Source: Bradyrhizobium diazoefficiens (GTDB lineage Bacteria > Pseudomonadota > Alphaproteobacteria > Rhizobiales > Xanthobacteraceae). Taken from it: 64,000 nucleotides of DNA. Within the stretch, counting starts at the first letter, position 1; the number at the start of each line of letters is the position of its first letter. The DNA is taken from NCBI RefSeq assembly GCF_016612535.1, contig NZ_JAENXS010000001.1:1389501-1453500 (forward strand). Reading direction: 5' to 3'. A program made the translations under genes and the position numbers. This document shows positions 45,658-55,128 of the stretch, piece after piece. The notes beneath the pieces are model-generated. The model had not been told where the DNA came from. It saw only the letters and a program-made list of their open reading frames with translations, and did no database searches.

Positions 45658-46158
45658 ATGGGCATGCGAGTTTATACGGGCCGACCATTTAAGGACCTGA
45701 TGAATGCGAACTACTTTCCTTTGGAGAACATGAAGAAGAGCGTCAAGAAGCTCAAAGCGTCGGAAAACATTCACCTGCCGACGCTGGAATACGGCCAGTA
45801 TCACCTGATTTTGACTCCGAAGAGCAAGTGGCCGCAGGGCAGCGCGAAGCACTGGCAGAAGGAGAAGGGCCGTGCTCGCCTCGATCTCACCACCCAGCCG
45901 AACACCACCCCGCTGTCCAGGGACGAGCCCAAAGTCGTTCCGCTGACCCGATGCGCGCTGCTCGACGCTTGCGTGCGGAAATGCTTCAACGCGGAGCCGC
46001 CGATCCCGATGAAGACCAACATCATCACGCATGAGCCGACCGACCGTAACGCCGACCGGCATGAGATCCGGCTGGAGTGGGAGTACGACGGCGACAGCAA
46101 GACGCCGAAGCTGCTCAACCTGACGATGGTCTGCCCGCACAAGCCCGCGAAAGGCTGA
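45658..46158 (+). CDS. Hypothetical protein
   Basis: A 166-residue soluble protein, Lys/Arg-rich at the N-terminal half (ENMKKSVKKLKASENIHLPT), with GQYHLILTPKSKWPQGSAKH, cysteines in TRCALLDACVRKCFN, and a charged middle (HEPTDRNADRHEIRLEWEYD). I recognise no family. GAGGGG eight bases before ATG 45658 supports the start. A strong terminator follows, so it is a single-gene unit. Confidence 0.7.
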   Translation: MGMRVYTGRPFKDLMNANYFPLENMKKSVKKLKASENIHLPTLEYGQYHLILTPKSKWPQGSAKHWQKEKGRARLDLTTQPNTTPLSRDEPKVVPLTRCALLDACVRKCFNAEPPIPMKTNIITHEPTDRNADRHEIRLEWEYDGDSKTPKLLNLTMVCPHKPAKG

Positions 46159-46199
46159 GCCCGAGCAAGATCGCAACTGCATCATCTGATCTGAACGAC

Positions 46200-46231
46200 G
46201 CGGGCCGGCACTTTGCCAGCCCGCTTTTTTT
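46200..46231 (+). terminator. Rho-independent terminator
   Basis: GCGGGC-c-GGC pairs with GCC-a-GCCCGC across an ACTTT loop, followed by seven T residues. It ends the hypothetical gene at 45658. Confidence 0.92.
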
Positions 46232-46389
46232 CGGCGTGTGGTGGACGCGCAGCAAACCCGCACTGCGGCGGTGTGTCTCCACACCTTCTCCCGTCATGGG
46301 CCTGTCGTACGAAGATGGTCCGCTGCCTTCGATTGCGTGTGCGAGTCGCCTTGTCGAAGCGGCCGCCAACTCATGTGGAGGAGCGACCC

Positions 46390-47427
46390 ATGCCCGTTGG
46401 ATTGCTGGAGGTCGAAGGCACCATCGAGGTCAGCCAGTTCTGGCCGGAGGGACGCTCGGACGCCGACACCACGAAGGTCGTGGTGAACGTCGCCTCTGAC
46501 GCTATCCGCTTCCGCAAGAACGATTCATCGCCCTCCCAGCCGACCCACGTTTTCGACAATGCCAAGGTCAAGGGACGAACCAATACCGCGCCGATCAAGA
46601 ACGGCAAGCTCACCATCCGCCTCCAGGGCATCGACGCCCCCGAGCTGCACTATCAGCCCTCGCCGCTCTCGGCCGCCGAGAAGAAGGGGCTGACGGACGC
46701 CAAGCGGCAGGCCTATCACGAGGTCACGCATTCCTATCGGCAGTTCCTCGGCGCAACCTCGACCAAGGCGCTGCATGATCTCCTCAGCAGCACCGGCGAG
46801 GCAACGCTCGCCTGCCGGGTGTTCACCCATGTCGATGCGCCGAACGAGGTGTTCGACACCTATGGACGGCTGGTCGGCGACATCGAGGTGACGGTCGCGA
46901 ACCAGACGGTCGACATCAACCATTGGCTGGTCGAGCAGGGCTTTGCCTATCCGACGTTCTACTCCTCGATGAACGACGACGAAATCCAGGCCTTGCTGGC
47001 GCTGACCAAGACCGCGCGAACGAAGAAGCTGCCGGTCTGGAAGAACCTCGCCAAAACCATTCCCGCCTTCGACTTCGACCTGCGCGAGCCCAAAAAGAAC
47101 GAGACCGACGTGCTCGCGACCGACAACGGCCCGGTGATCCTGCCAAAGCTCTTCCGCCGCTATACCAACTGGTCGGCGCGCAAGAAAGCGAAGATCACGA
47201 GCCAGAACTTCCAGAAGTTTTTGGGCGAAGGCTCCGGCGGCAAGCCTGACACCTGTTACGAGATCGACGACTTCCTCGCCAACGGCGTGCACTCGGCGAC
47301 GCCGCGCAATTTCGCGGAGTTCGTCGAGGGCGGGAAGACGATCAAGTTTCAGCCGGATGGGCTGGTGTTCGGGGAAGCGCCGTCGACGCTGGTGGGGGCG
47401 GATGGGAAGGTGATTACGGCGTTTTGA
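46390..47427 (+). CDS. Thermonuclease-like (SNase-fold) protein
   Basis: A 345-residue protein with SNase-type stretches: LTIRLQGIDAPELHYQP near residue 75 (the family IDAPE loop with Asp), YGRLVGDIEV near 157, NHWLVEQGFAYPTFY near 177. The N-terminal 60 residues and the C-terminal 130 (YTNWSARKKAKITSQNFQKF, CYEIDDFLANGVHSATP) are outside the SNase fold. The expected catalytic Arg-Glu pattern is not fully clear, so it may bind nucleic acid rather than cut it. GGAGGAG precedes ATG 46390. No signal peptide is seen. Confidence 0.72.
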   Translation: MPVGLLEVEGTIEVSQFWPEGRSDADTTKVVVNVASDAIRFRKNDSSPSQPTHVFDNAKVKGRTNTAPIKNGKLTIRLQGIDAPELHYQPSPLSAAEKKGLTDAKRQAYHEVTHSYRQFLGATSTKALHDLLSSTGEATLACRVFTHVDAPNEVFDTYGRLVGDIEVTVANQTVDINHWLVEQGFAYPTFYSSMNDDEIQALLALTKTARTKKLPVWKNLAKTIPAFDFDLREPKKNETDVLATDNGPVILPKLFRRYTNWSARKKAKITSQNFQKFLGEGSGGKPDTCYEIDDFLANGVHSATPRNFAEFVEGGKTIKFQPDGLVFGEAPSTLVGADGKVITAF

Positions 47428-47429
47428 GA

Positions 47430-47497
47430 GTTACGGTGGACAGAGAGTTACAGTGCAATGAATTTGGCACGAATATTTAGTGCACTGTCACCGTAAC
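47430..47497. terminator. Long imperfect hairpin after the SNase-like gene
   Basis: GTTACGGTG (47430-47438) pairs with CACCGTAAC (47489-47497) and ACAGTGCA (47450-47457) with TGCACTGT (47481-47488), leaving an 11-base bulge on one side. It could be a terminator or part of a small element. The remaining gap to 47772 holds no convincing gene. Confidence 0.5.
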
Positions 47498-47772
47498 AAG
47501 AGGTCACGTCGACGTGGCCGACGGCTACGAGAAAGCCACTGCCATCGCACAAGAGAAGGCAGGCAGGTTCAACCGCTCTGCATTCGTCGGAGATACCAGA
47601 CACCCATACTGGTGGGGCCACGATACGGACGCACCGGAAATACATCGATATGTGATCCAGGCCTCATAGAACTCCGCTCAGTCCAGAGTACACAGACTCG
47701 CCAACATTGTATTGGGCTTGTCTTACGCGCCGCCTATCCAATAAGGTACTCCAAACCAAAGGAGACGCGACA

Positions 47773-48555
47773 TTGAGATGGCACGCTTACGTGATATTCG
47801 TCGGTCTTGCTGTCGGGACGACGAATTCCGCTTTCGGACAACAAATCAATTGTGGACCGCCTCCTACGCTTGACCAAAAGCTGCAAAATGATGAGTCCAT
47901 CAAAGGCAATTTGCAGGGTAAAGCACAGTTGCTATCGAAATATGTTGGACAGGCAGATCTTGGCGGTCAGATCGATGCGGTTAAAAAAGAGATCTATACT
48001 CAATCCAAGGACTATTATCCTGCACAGCAGGAAGCCTATTTGAACTATCTCTTCTGTTCGATTATCAGCGCTGACACCAAACTCAGCACGCTCGAAAAGC
48101 TCGATGCGCTTGCGAAATTCAAGGCAACTCGTCAGCAAGGCTCATCAAATGACCAGCAGCCCTGCGTGCCTACGGTCCTGAAAAACATCCCGCTGCCGAA
48201 TGTGCCAACCCTGGACGGAACCGGCAATCATGTTGGCGATCTATCTGGCATCGCTGTGAGTGTTATTCAGGAATGCCAGACGCCCACGGTACCTAAACAG
48301 CGTGTGCATCTAACATTTGCCTATTATAATGGATCAGGAACGTGGAGAGGCGAACAGCATTTAATATTGGTACTAAAGTCAAGCGAAGGAGCCGTCCTGA
48401 AGTCGCCAACGTTCTCCCTCGACCGTTCTCGCTGCATTTACGGCCACACAGAACAACGCAACGCGGACGACATGCTTGAGGGTGGCATAGGCTATCTCGT
48501 GAGTACGGCTGAACTAACTGTGTCGCGCGTCTCCGGCACTCAAACCCCTTGTTAG
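47773..48555 (+). CDS. Secreted protein of unknown function, atypical composition
   Basis: A 260-residue protein with a signal peptide (WHAYVIFVGLAVGTTNSAFG, cleavage near FGQQI), a helical part (DQKLQNDESIKGNLQGKAQL, KEIYTQSKDYYPAQQEAYLN) and a beta-rich C-terminal part with Cys residues (VIQECQTPTVP, SRCIYGHTEQ, TQTPC at the very end). The start is TTG 47773, set by AAGGAGA seven bases upstream. Its DNA is visibly AT-richer than neighbouring genes, a sign of acquisition. No family is recognised. Confidence 0.7.
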   Translation: MRWHAYVIFVGLAVGTTNSAFGQQINCGPPPTLDQKLQNDESIKGNLQGKAQLLSKYVGQADLGGQIDAVKKEIYTQSKDYYPAQQEAYLNYLFCSIISADTKLSTLEKLDALAKFKATRQQGSSNDQQPCVPTVLKNIPLPNVPTLDGTGNHVGDLSGIAVSVIQECQTPTVPKQRVHLTFAYYNGSGTWRGEQHLILVLKSSEGAVLKSPTFSLDRSRCIYGHTEQRNADDMLEGGIGYLVSTAELTVSRVSGTQTPC

Positions 48556-48676
48556 AGTTACTCCGCGTAGCCGTCATCTTAGAGTCTTAGACTTCTACAC
48601 CCGTTCCCGATTTCACGTTCGAATATGCTCAGACGGACTTTCATTTCAGATTATCGCTATTCAAGGGACATTGCGG

Positions 48677-49936
48677 ATGGCTGGCCCACGGCGCCGAGAC
48701 GGTAGACCTCAGTGGATCAACGGCGAGATTAGCACTGCAAGCACGTTGGCGCGCATTGACCTCAGTGGCAAGGCGGGATCTCGGTTCGATGAGGCCTGGC
48801 TACAGGAGCTTCTCTATCGACGACCAGAGCTCTTCCCTATCGAGCAAATCGAGCCAGGTTTCGGCGATCTTGTTCCTGTGTGCCGGGAATTGCCTGTCAC
48901 GTTCGGCGGCGGTCGCTCCGGAGCGTTGGACAATCTCTATGTAACGAGTACCGGCGGCCTGATCTTGGTCGAAACGAAGCTGTGGCGTAATCCGGAAGCG
49001 CGCCGTTCAGCCGTCGCGCAGGCGATGGAGTATGCGGCTGCGATCTTCGCGATGTCATATGACGAACTGGATGCGGCCGCGGTCAGATCACGAACGAAAT
49101 CTGAGAAACCGGTCCGTTCGATGGCGGACTTGTTCATTGCCGATCCCGAGTTCGATGAAGCAGAATTTGTTGATGCGCTAACCCGCAATCTTTTGCGCGG
49201 GAGGGCGATTATTGCGATCGTCGGTGACGGCATTCGCGAGGATATCTTGCCTCTGACCGAATTGCTGCAATCGCATGCCGGACATCGCTTTACGTTCGCT
49301 CTTGTAGAGTTGGCCGTTTACGAAGCGCCAATTGAAGGGATCAAGCTGGTCATACCGTCGGTATTGGCCAAGACCGTTCTGATTGAGCGTGGAGTCGTGC
49401 AGATCGACCAAAAAAATCAAGCGCTTGTAATTGATGTCCCCACCGGCAGCGCGGGCGGATCAGCTCTTTCTTCGCCAAAGCGAGGGGTGAGCATTAGTGA
49501 AGACGAGTTTTACGACGTGCTTGCCCGAAAAGATCAACGTTGGCCAGTCTTATTGAAGGGCTTGCTTGCCGAGGCGGAGAAACTGGGCCTCTACGTCGAG
49601 CGAAAGGGCGGGCTTAATCTTAAGCATCCTTCCCCCGAGGGGCAGCCATTAAATCTCGGAACAATCTCTAAAGATGGCTTGGTAGAAACCAGTCCCTCGA
49701 CATGGTGGGGGCGCACCGAAGTTGGACGCAAGTACAACGAAACCTTAGCGAGAGCCATCGGGGGGCAGGTGGGAGAGATTAAGCAGGGCACTGAATCCGC
49801 GCTGCGAACGTCCACCGGAAATATGCCTCGCATCTCGGACCTGCTTCCTGCCCACCAACAAGAATGGTTAGATGCCATTCAGGAGTATGTAGAGTCCATG
49901 TTCAAAAGGGCCGAAGGCAGAACGGACAAGTCTTGA
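48677..49936 (+). CDS. PD-(D/E)XK nuclease-like protein
   Basis: A 419-residue protein. An N-terminal helix WLQELLYRRPELFPIEQIEP precedes a restriction-endonuclease-like core: ALDNLYVTSTGGLILVETKL with Asp85, Glu99 and Lys101 in the D-x(n)-E-x-K arrangement, followed by the helix RRSAVAQAMEYAAAIF. This resembles NucS-type or RecB-type nucleases of the endonuclease-related DUF group. The C-terminal half (EDEFYDVLARKDQRWPVLLK, LVETSPSTWWGRTEVGRKYN) is a separate domain of unknown role. ATG 48677 follows AAGGGA. Function in defence or repair is possible, not shown. Confidence 0.65.
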   Translation: MAGPRRRDGRPQWINGEISTASTLARIDLSGKAGSRFDEAWLQELLYRRPELFPIEQIEPGFGDLVPVCRELPVTFGGGRSGALDNLYVTSTGGLILVETKLWRNPEARRSAVAQAMEYAAAIFAMSYDELDAAAVRSRTKSEKPVRSMADLFIADPEFDEAEFVDALTRNLLRGRAIIAIVGDGIREDILPLTELLQSHAGHRFTFALVELAVYEAPIEGIKLVIPSVLAKTVLIERGVVQIDQKNQALVIDVPTGSAGGSALSSPKRGVSISEDEFYDVLARKDQRWPVLLKGLLAEAEKLGLYVERKGGLNLKHPSPEGQPLNLGTISKDGLVETSPSTWWGRTEVGRKYNETLARAIGGQVGEIKQGTESALRTSTGNMPRISDLLPAHQQEWLDAIQEYVESMFKRAEGRTDKS

Positions 49937-50049
49937 TCCGCTGTTCACTATTCGGCGTGTGACAGCAACGCGCGCCTCGGCAGAACCGGGCACAAAGAGA
50001 AGACATCTTGTAGTGCGGCTTGTCTGACTGAAGGGAAATTGGGACGACG

Positions 50050-51051
50050 CTACGGCCAAGCGTCCGCGATGTTTGGCGTTTCGATGTCTTCAAAGGTCAC
50101 GGGCTTGCCGGCATCAAGGAGCGCCTTGGCTTTCTGCACGGCCTGAGCGGTAAGAGGCCAGTAGCCGAGGTTGGACACTATGCGGGGGACGCGAACCCGC
50201 GTCACGACCGTCAGAGGCTCTTTGGTCTGAAGGTGCGACAAAGCGTCCTCTGAAGTGACGAGCTGGAGCGTCAAAGGACCTTTGATCTCATCGAACTTCG
50301 CTGAGATGTGCAGACGATCAATTTCGCCCGTTCCCGTATCCTTCAAGATGCTGCGGGTAAACGTGCCGGGCACGGACGCGGTCCAGCCGGTCACGCTCGC
50401 ATCAGCGATCACACGCCATGTCGCTTCGGGGTTCTTCGGCCTGAGAAGGATGTGATGTTCGTCGATCTTGGCTGGAATAACGTCAGATACCCATAATTCC
50501 CACAAACGAGTCATAATCTGTGTGAACGATGGCTCGTTCTCAGAGTCTAGCACCGCATTGATGAACCGGGGGTCACCACCGCCAGCATCTGGAACATAGG
50601 GAAACCTGCTGAGATTGGATTGCGAGACCAGTAAATAAACGATGGACTGGAGGGCCGCGTTTATCTCGTGGCCGAGGCGATCGGCACTGAGGCCTTCGAA
50701 GACGAGCGTTCGCATCCCACGCCAGTCGGCGGCGTCCTGAGAGTCTCGCGTATATCCCTTGACACTGACGAGAATTCCTTGCTGCCAAGGGATGCCCACT
50801 TCGGTCAGGATGCCAGCGAAGATGTCGACGTCCGTCGTGCCGAGTGTCTTGGCTTCGTTCTTACATCCGAGCACGATTTGTACAGGATAGCCCGCGACGT
50901 CGGACGCGATCAGAATGTCAACTTCGCGGCTGCGCTTTACCTTGCCTTTGACGACGGGAAGCTTCTTCCGCGTTTCGACACGAAGGCCGGGTACCTTATG
51001 CATCATCGCTACGAGGTCTTCTAGGATGTTTCCCTTAGCTTTCGCGGTCAT
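50050..51051 (-). CDS. Mrr-like restriction-endonuclease-fold protein with altered active site
   Basis: A 333-residue protein with an N-terminal Mrr/REase-like segment (GNILEDLVAMMHKVPGLRVE, SREVDILIASDVAGYPVQIV). The expected catalytic motif D-x(n)-E-x-K has Asp45 (EVDILI) and Lys64, but the Glu position before CK is Gly (LGCKNEAK, Gly62), so cleavage may be impaired. The rest (about 90-333) has no domain I recognise. It faces the nuclease-like gene at 48677, with their ends 113 bp apart. ATG 51051 has GGCGG upstream. Confidence 0.6.
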   Translation of the reverse strand: MTAKAKGNILEDLVAMMHKVPGLRVETRKKLPVVKGKVKRSREVDILIASDVAGYPVQIVLGCKNEAKTLGTTDVDIFAGILTEVGIPWQQGILVSVKGYTRDSQDAADWRGMRTLVFEGLSADRLGHEINAALQSIVYLLVSQSNLSRFPYVPDAGGGDPRFINAVLDSENEPSFTQIMTRLWELWVSDVIPAKIDEHHILLRPKNPEATWRVIADASVTGWTASVPGTFTRSILKDTGTGEIDRLHISAKFDEIKGPLTLQLVTSEDALSHLQTKEPLTVVTRVRVPRIVSNLGYWPLTAQAVQKAKALLDAGKPVTFEDIETPNIADAWP

Positions 51052-51271
51052 CTTGCCGCCTGGTCCTTGATTAGCGCCAATGGCCGTAGGTGCGGCCCTC
51101 AATCAAGCTAGGGAGCCGATGGGGGTCGAATCTGCGACGGTCCACTGACGTTATTGTACCATGGGTGCGCGACGGATCTATCTCGTATTACGGTGTACTC
51201 AATTGGAATCCGCCGATTGCGGTGAGATCTCGCTCGACCGCGGGGGAACGCGACATGTGCCACACCTCAGC

Positions 51272-51985
51272 CTAACTCTCAAAGAAGCCGGGATGCTTCT
51301 CCACGAAGGCATGCAGCTCGCGCGCGACGCGGTCGAGATGGTTGGTCATCTCGCCCTTGGCCCGGTCCGGATCGCGATCTGCAATCCCGCGGTAGATCGC
51401 CTCGTGCTCCATGTAAGTTCCTTTGGGCCGGCCCGGCTCGGGCAGCAGCGTGCGGCGAACGCGTTCAAGGTGAGTTCGGATCGTGTCGAGAGATTCACCA
51501 ACGCGCGTGAGGCCCAGGCTCTCGGTCATCTGGCGATGAAACCTGGTATCGAGCTCGTGGAATCCTTCGAGGTCTCCGCTCGCAATCGCGACCTTTTGAT
51601 AGGCGAGATTCTGGCTGAGCGCAGTGATCGCATCGTCCGACATGCTGGCCGCGCAGACGCCGACGACCTCGACCTCCAGCGCGCGACGCATCAGCATCCA
51701 CTGCCGGACGTCCTCGAGATGAATCCTGGCGACGTAGGAGCCGCGCTGGGGCTCGACCACGACGAGTCCTTCAAAGGCGAGCCTGTTGATTGCCGTCGTA
51801 ATCGACAGCTTCGACACTTCAAAGCGCGCGCACCACCCGTTCTTGTCGATCGGAGTTTCGGGCGCGAGCGTGCCTGAGACGATGGCGCGCTTCAGAGCAA
51901 GGTAGGCCTGATCGACTTTCGACCCGCCTGCGCTGCGCCCGCGCGCTGGCCTCGCGCCGCCACTGAACCCGCCGACTGAATGCAT
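51272..51985 (-). CDS. GntR-family (FCD-type) transcriptional regulator
   Basis: A 237-residue regulator with the winged helix of the GntR family (VDQAYLALKRAIVSGTLAPE, VSKLSITTAINRLAFEGLVV, residues 24-75). An FCD-type helical ligand domain follows (MLMRRALEVEVVGVCAASMS, DLEGFHELDTRFHRQMTESL with the metal or acid-binding His and Asp residues). It is divergent from the second sugar ABC operon and probably represses it through the palindrome at 52064. Confidence 0.87.
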   Translation of the reverse strand: MHSVGGFSGGARPARGRSAGGSKVDQAYLALKRAIVSGTLAPETPIDKNGWCARFEVSKLSITTAINRLAFEGLVVVEPQRGSYVARIHLEDVRQWMLMRRALEVEVVGVCAASMSDDAITALSQNLAYQKVAIASGDLEGFHELDTRFHRQMTESLGLTRVGESLDTIRTHLERVRRTLLPEPGRPKGTYMEHEAIYRGIADRDPDRAKGEMTNHLDRVARELHAFVEKHPGFFES

Positions 51986-52063
51986 GCTGTGTTCCCCCGG
52001 CCGATCTACACATTTCGATGCCGCGACGCCAATGGCGCGGCCAAAAGGCTTGACGAGCGTCAG

Positions 52064-52084
52064 CTGATATAACTAGCATATCAG
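52064..52084. promoter_or_regulatory. GntR operator candidate
   Basis: CTGATAT-AACTAGC-ATATCAG is a perfect 7-bp inverted repeat with a 7-bp spacer in the spacer between the gntR gene and the ABC operon. GntR-FCD regulators bind sites of similar size. Confidence 0.65.
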
Positions 52085-52153
52085 TCAATCAATAGACGGT
52101 CACCTGCGGCTCGATGTCTTCAAGGACTGACGGCACGCCGGGAGGAAAACCCA

Positions 52154-53794
52154 ATGGAGACACGCTACGGAGCGCTCGGGGCGGACGACGAGCGCGATGC
52201 GCCGCGCGCCTCTCGCGTGGTCGAACTTGGCAGCCGTGCCGGCGTGCCGGGCGGACAGGCCGTCCTCTGCGCGGAGCGGGTCTCCAAATCCTTTGCCGGG
52301 GTGAAGGCGCTCCACGACGTCGACTTCGAACTTCGCTACGGCGAAGTGCATGCGCTGATGGGCGAGAACGGTGCCGGCAAGAGCACCCTGATGAAGATCC
52401 TTGCCGGCGTGCACACGAGCTACGACGGCACCATTCTGGTCGAGGGCCAAGCAGCGTCATTCAGCGGCGTGCGCGACGCTGAAGAGGCCGGCGTCGCCAT
52501 CATCCACCAGGAGCTGAACCTCGTTCCCGAGCTGAGCGTCGCCGACAATATCTTCCTTGGCCGAGAGCCGCTGATCGGCGGCGTATTGATCGACCGGCGC
52601 CGGATGGCCAGAGCCGCCGAGCGCCTGCTGGCCCGCCTCGGCGTAACGATCGCGCCTGACACCAGGATTGCCGGCCTGCGCGTCGGCGAGCAGCAGCTCG
52701 TCGAGATCGCCAAGGCGCTATCACTCAATGCGCGCATCCTCATCATGGACGAGCCGACCTCGGCGCTGTCGTCGTCGGAGTGTGACACGCTGTTCAAGAT
52801 CGTGCGCCAGCTCGCGAGCGAGGGCGTCGCCATCATCTACACGTCGCATCGCATCGAGGAGGTGCTGGAGCTTGCCGACCGCGTCACCGTGCTGCGCGAT
52901 GGCCGGCGCGTGGTGACGGCGCGAATCGACGAACTCTCGCGCGCAGCCATCATCTCGGCGATGGTCGGCCGCGAGATGGCCGCGAACGCGCGCGGCGCAA
53001 CCGCGCAGGACGGCGCGGCCGTCCTCTCGGTGCAGGACCTGACGCTGGATACGCTCGGTCCGCACGGATGGCGGCGGACGCTGCACGGCGTGAGTTTCGA
53101 GCTGAAGCGCGGCGAGATCCTCGGTATCGGCGGCCTGCTCGGGTCCGGCCGGACGGAGATCCTGGAGTCGATCTTCGGTGTGGCGCGTGGCTGGCGGACC
53201 GGCAGCATCGCGATCGACGGTGCTGCGGTCGACATCAACTCTCCCTCCGACGCCTATCATCTCGGCGTCGCGCTCGTCAGCGAGGACCGCAAGGAGCGCG
53301 GCCTGCATCTGGCGGCCTCGATCTGCGACAATGTCGCGCTGCCCTCGATCGGCGCGCTCTCGCGATTTGGCCTGCGCGCTTTCACCCGCGAACGCGCACT
53401 CGCCGCCGACATGGTCAAGCGGCTCTCGGTTCGCTGCACCGGCATCGGCCAAGAGACCGCTGCGCTGTCCGGCGGCAACCAGCAAAAGGTCGTGATCGGC
53501 AAATGGCTGGCGACCGAGCCGCGCATCCTGCTGCTCGACGAGCCAACCCGCGGCATCGACATCGGCGCCAAACTGGAGATCTACCGATTGATCTTCGATC
53601 TCGCCGCGCAGGGGCTCGGCATCATCGTGGTCACCTCGGAAATGCCCGAACTCCTGCTGTTGTCCGACCGCATCCTCGTCATGTGCGAGGGACGCCAGAC
53701 CGGCATCCTCGCACGCGAGAACGCGACGCAGGAGACGGTGATGCGCCTTGCGGCACCAGGGATGGCGAAATGGTCGCAGGAAGCGGCATCATGA
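52154..53794 (+). CDS. Sugar ABC transporter ATPase, two-domain
   Basis: A 546-residue protein with Walker A GENGAGKST near residue 75 and Walker B ILIMDEPTSA near 198 in domain 1, signature-like RVGEQQLVEIAKALS, and in domain 2 the degenerate Walker A GLLGSGRTE, LSGGNQQKVVIGKWL and Walker B ILLLDEPTRGIDIG. It has an N-terminal extension of about 40 residues relative to RbsA. GGGAGGAAA precedes the ATG. It is first in the operon, with permease and binding protein after it. Confidence 0.92.
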   Translation: METRYGALGADDERDAPRASRVVELGSRAGVPGGQAVLCAERVSKSFAGVKALHDVDFELRYGEVHALMGENGAGKSTLMKILAGVHTSYDGTILVEGQAASFSGVRDAEEAGVAIIHQELNLVPELSVADNIFLGREPLIGGVLIDRRRMARAAERLLARLGVTIAPDTRIAGLRVGEQQLVEIAKALSLNARILIMDEPTSALSSSECDTLFKIVRQLASEGVAIIYTSHRIEEVLELADRVTVLRDGRRVVTARIDELSRAAIISAMVGREMAANARGATAQDGAAVLSVQDLTLDTLGPHGWRRTLHGVSFELKRGEILGIGGLLGSGRTEILESIFGVARGWRTGSIAIDGAAVDINSPSDAYHLGVALVSEDRKERGLHLAASICDNVALPSIGALSRFGLRAFTRERALAADMVKRLSVRCTGIGQETAALSGGNQQKVVIGKWLATEPRILLLDEPTRGIDIGAKLEIYRLIFDLAAQGLGIIVVTSEMPELLLLSDRILVMCEGRQTGILARENATQETVMRLAAPGMAKWSQEAAS

Positions 53795-55128
53795 AAGCCC
53801 TGTTCCGCCTGCTCTCCCGCACCAAGCTCTATTGGGGGCTCCTGCTGATCTGCCTGATCGGCGCTGTTGTTTCGCCGCATACGTCATCGGGCCACAACAT
53901 CTTCCTGTCCTACGGCAATTTGACCGACGTGCTGCGCCAGGTCTCGATCACCGGACTGGTCGCGACCGGAATGACCATGGTCATCCTGCTCGGCGGCATC
54001 GACCTGTCGGTCGGCTCGGTGATGGGCTTCTCGACGGTGATCTGCGCCATGCTGTTGACCAAGCCCGGCTGGACCTCGGCGTCTGTCCTGGGCGTCCCGG
54101 CGGCAATCCTCGTCAGCGGCGCTGCCGTGGCGCTGGCTGCACGCTTCGTGTTCGCCGGCCTCGCGCGTGGCCGCGATGTCAGTGCCGGACGACGACGAGA
54201 GATCTCGCTGACGCACTGGCAGCGCACGGGCATACCGGGATTGCTGGGCCTCGCCGCCGCCATCGCAATCGGGTGGTGGACGATGGGCCAGGTGCCGGCC
54301 AAATTCGGCGTTCTCGGTGTCCTGGTGATCGCGCCCTGCCTCGCGATGGTGCTTGGCGGCATCAACGGGCTCTTGATCGTCGCCGGTCGGCTGCAGCCCT
54401 TCATCGCGACGCTCGCGATGATGGTCAGCGCACTCGGCATCGCGCGATTGACGGCCGGGTCCGACAATGCCGTGGTACCGGTCTACACCGGCACCAATGC
54501 GACCGAGGCCTTCGAGCTGCTGCGTTCGATGCTGTGGGGCGTGCTGCCTGTGCCAAGTGTCTTCTTCCTCGCGGCGATCTGCCTGTTCGGCGCGATCCTG
54601 CGCTTCACCACCTTCGGGCGCTATGCTTACGCGATCGGCGGCAACATCGAGGCCGCGAAGCTTTCCGGCATCAAGGTCGCGCAGGTGCAGCTCACGGCCT
54701 ACCTGCTGTCGAGCCTTCTCGCGGGGATCGCCGGCGTGCTGTTCGTCGCGCAGTACCGCCAGGGCAAGCCCGACGCGGGCACCGGCCTCGAGCTCGACGC
54801 GATCGCCGCCGTCGTGATCGGCGGCACCAGCCTGATGGGCGGTCGCGGCGGCCTCGCCGGCACATTCGTTGGCGTCCTGATCTTCGGCCTGCTCTCCGAC
54901 ATTCTTCAGCTTCAGAACATCGACTCCAATGTCCAGCTCGTGATGAAGGGGCTGATCATCGTCTGCACCGTGCTGGTGCAGGAACAGAATCTCGGCCAGC
55001 TCGTCGCGCGATGGCGGTTCCGCCGATCGGGCGAAGCACAGGCCGATCCGAGAACGGCCGAACCCCATCGGCCGCCAAGCGCCGCAAAGGCAGAATTCGC
55101 AAGGGAGGATCTCGATGAAGCGTCGTGA
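53791..55128 (+). CDS. Sugar ABC transporter permease with a cytoplasmic insertion
   Basis: A 445-residue RbsC-type permease: GLVATGMTMVILLGGIDLSV near residue 60, IAPCLAMVLGGINGLLIVAG near 180, YAIGGNIEAAKLSGIKV near 290, AAVVIGGTSLMGGRGGL near 345. It is about 100 residues longer than usual, because of an insertion near residues 115-165 (RFVFAGLARGRDVSAGRRRE and on to WWTMGQVP) and a long polar C-terminus. ATG overlaps the ATPase stop (ATGA). The single permease gene suggests a homodimeric channel. Confidence 0.9.
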   Translation: MKALFRLLSRTKLYWGLLLICLIGAVVSPHTSSGHNIFLSYGNLTDVLRQVSITGLVATGMTMVILLGGIDLSVGSVMGFSTVICAMLLTKPGWTSASVLGVPAAILVSGAAVALAARFVFAGLARGRDVSAGRRREISLTHWQRTGIPGLLGLAAAIAIGWWTMGQVPAKFGVLGVLVIAPCLAMVLGGINGLLIVAGRLQPFIATLAMMVSALGIARLTAGSDNAVVPVYTGTNATEAFELLRSMLWGVLPVPSVFFLAAICLFGAILRFTTFGRYAYAIGGNIEAAKLSGIKVAQVQLTAYLLSSLLAGIAGVLFVAQYRQGKPDAGTGLELDAIAAVVIGGTSLMGGRGGLAGTFVGVLIFGLLSDILQLQNIDSNVQLVMKGLIIVCTVLVQEQNLGQLVARWRFRRSGEAQADPRTAEPHRPPSAAKAEFAREDLDEAS

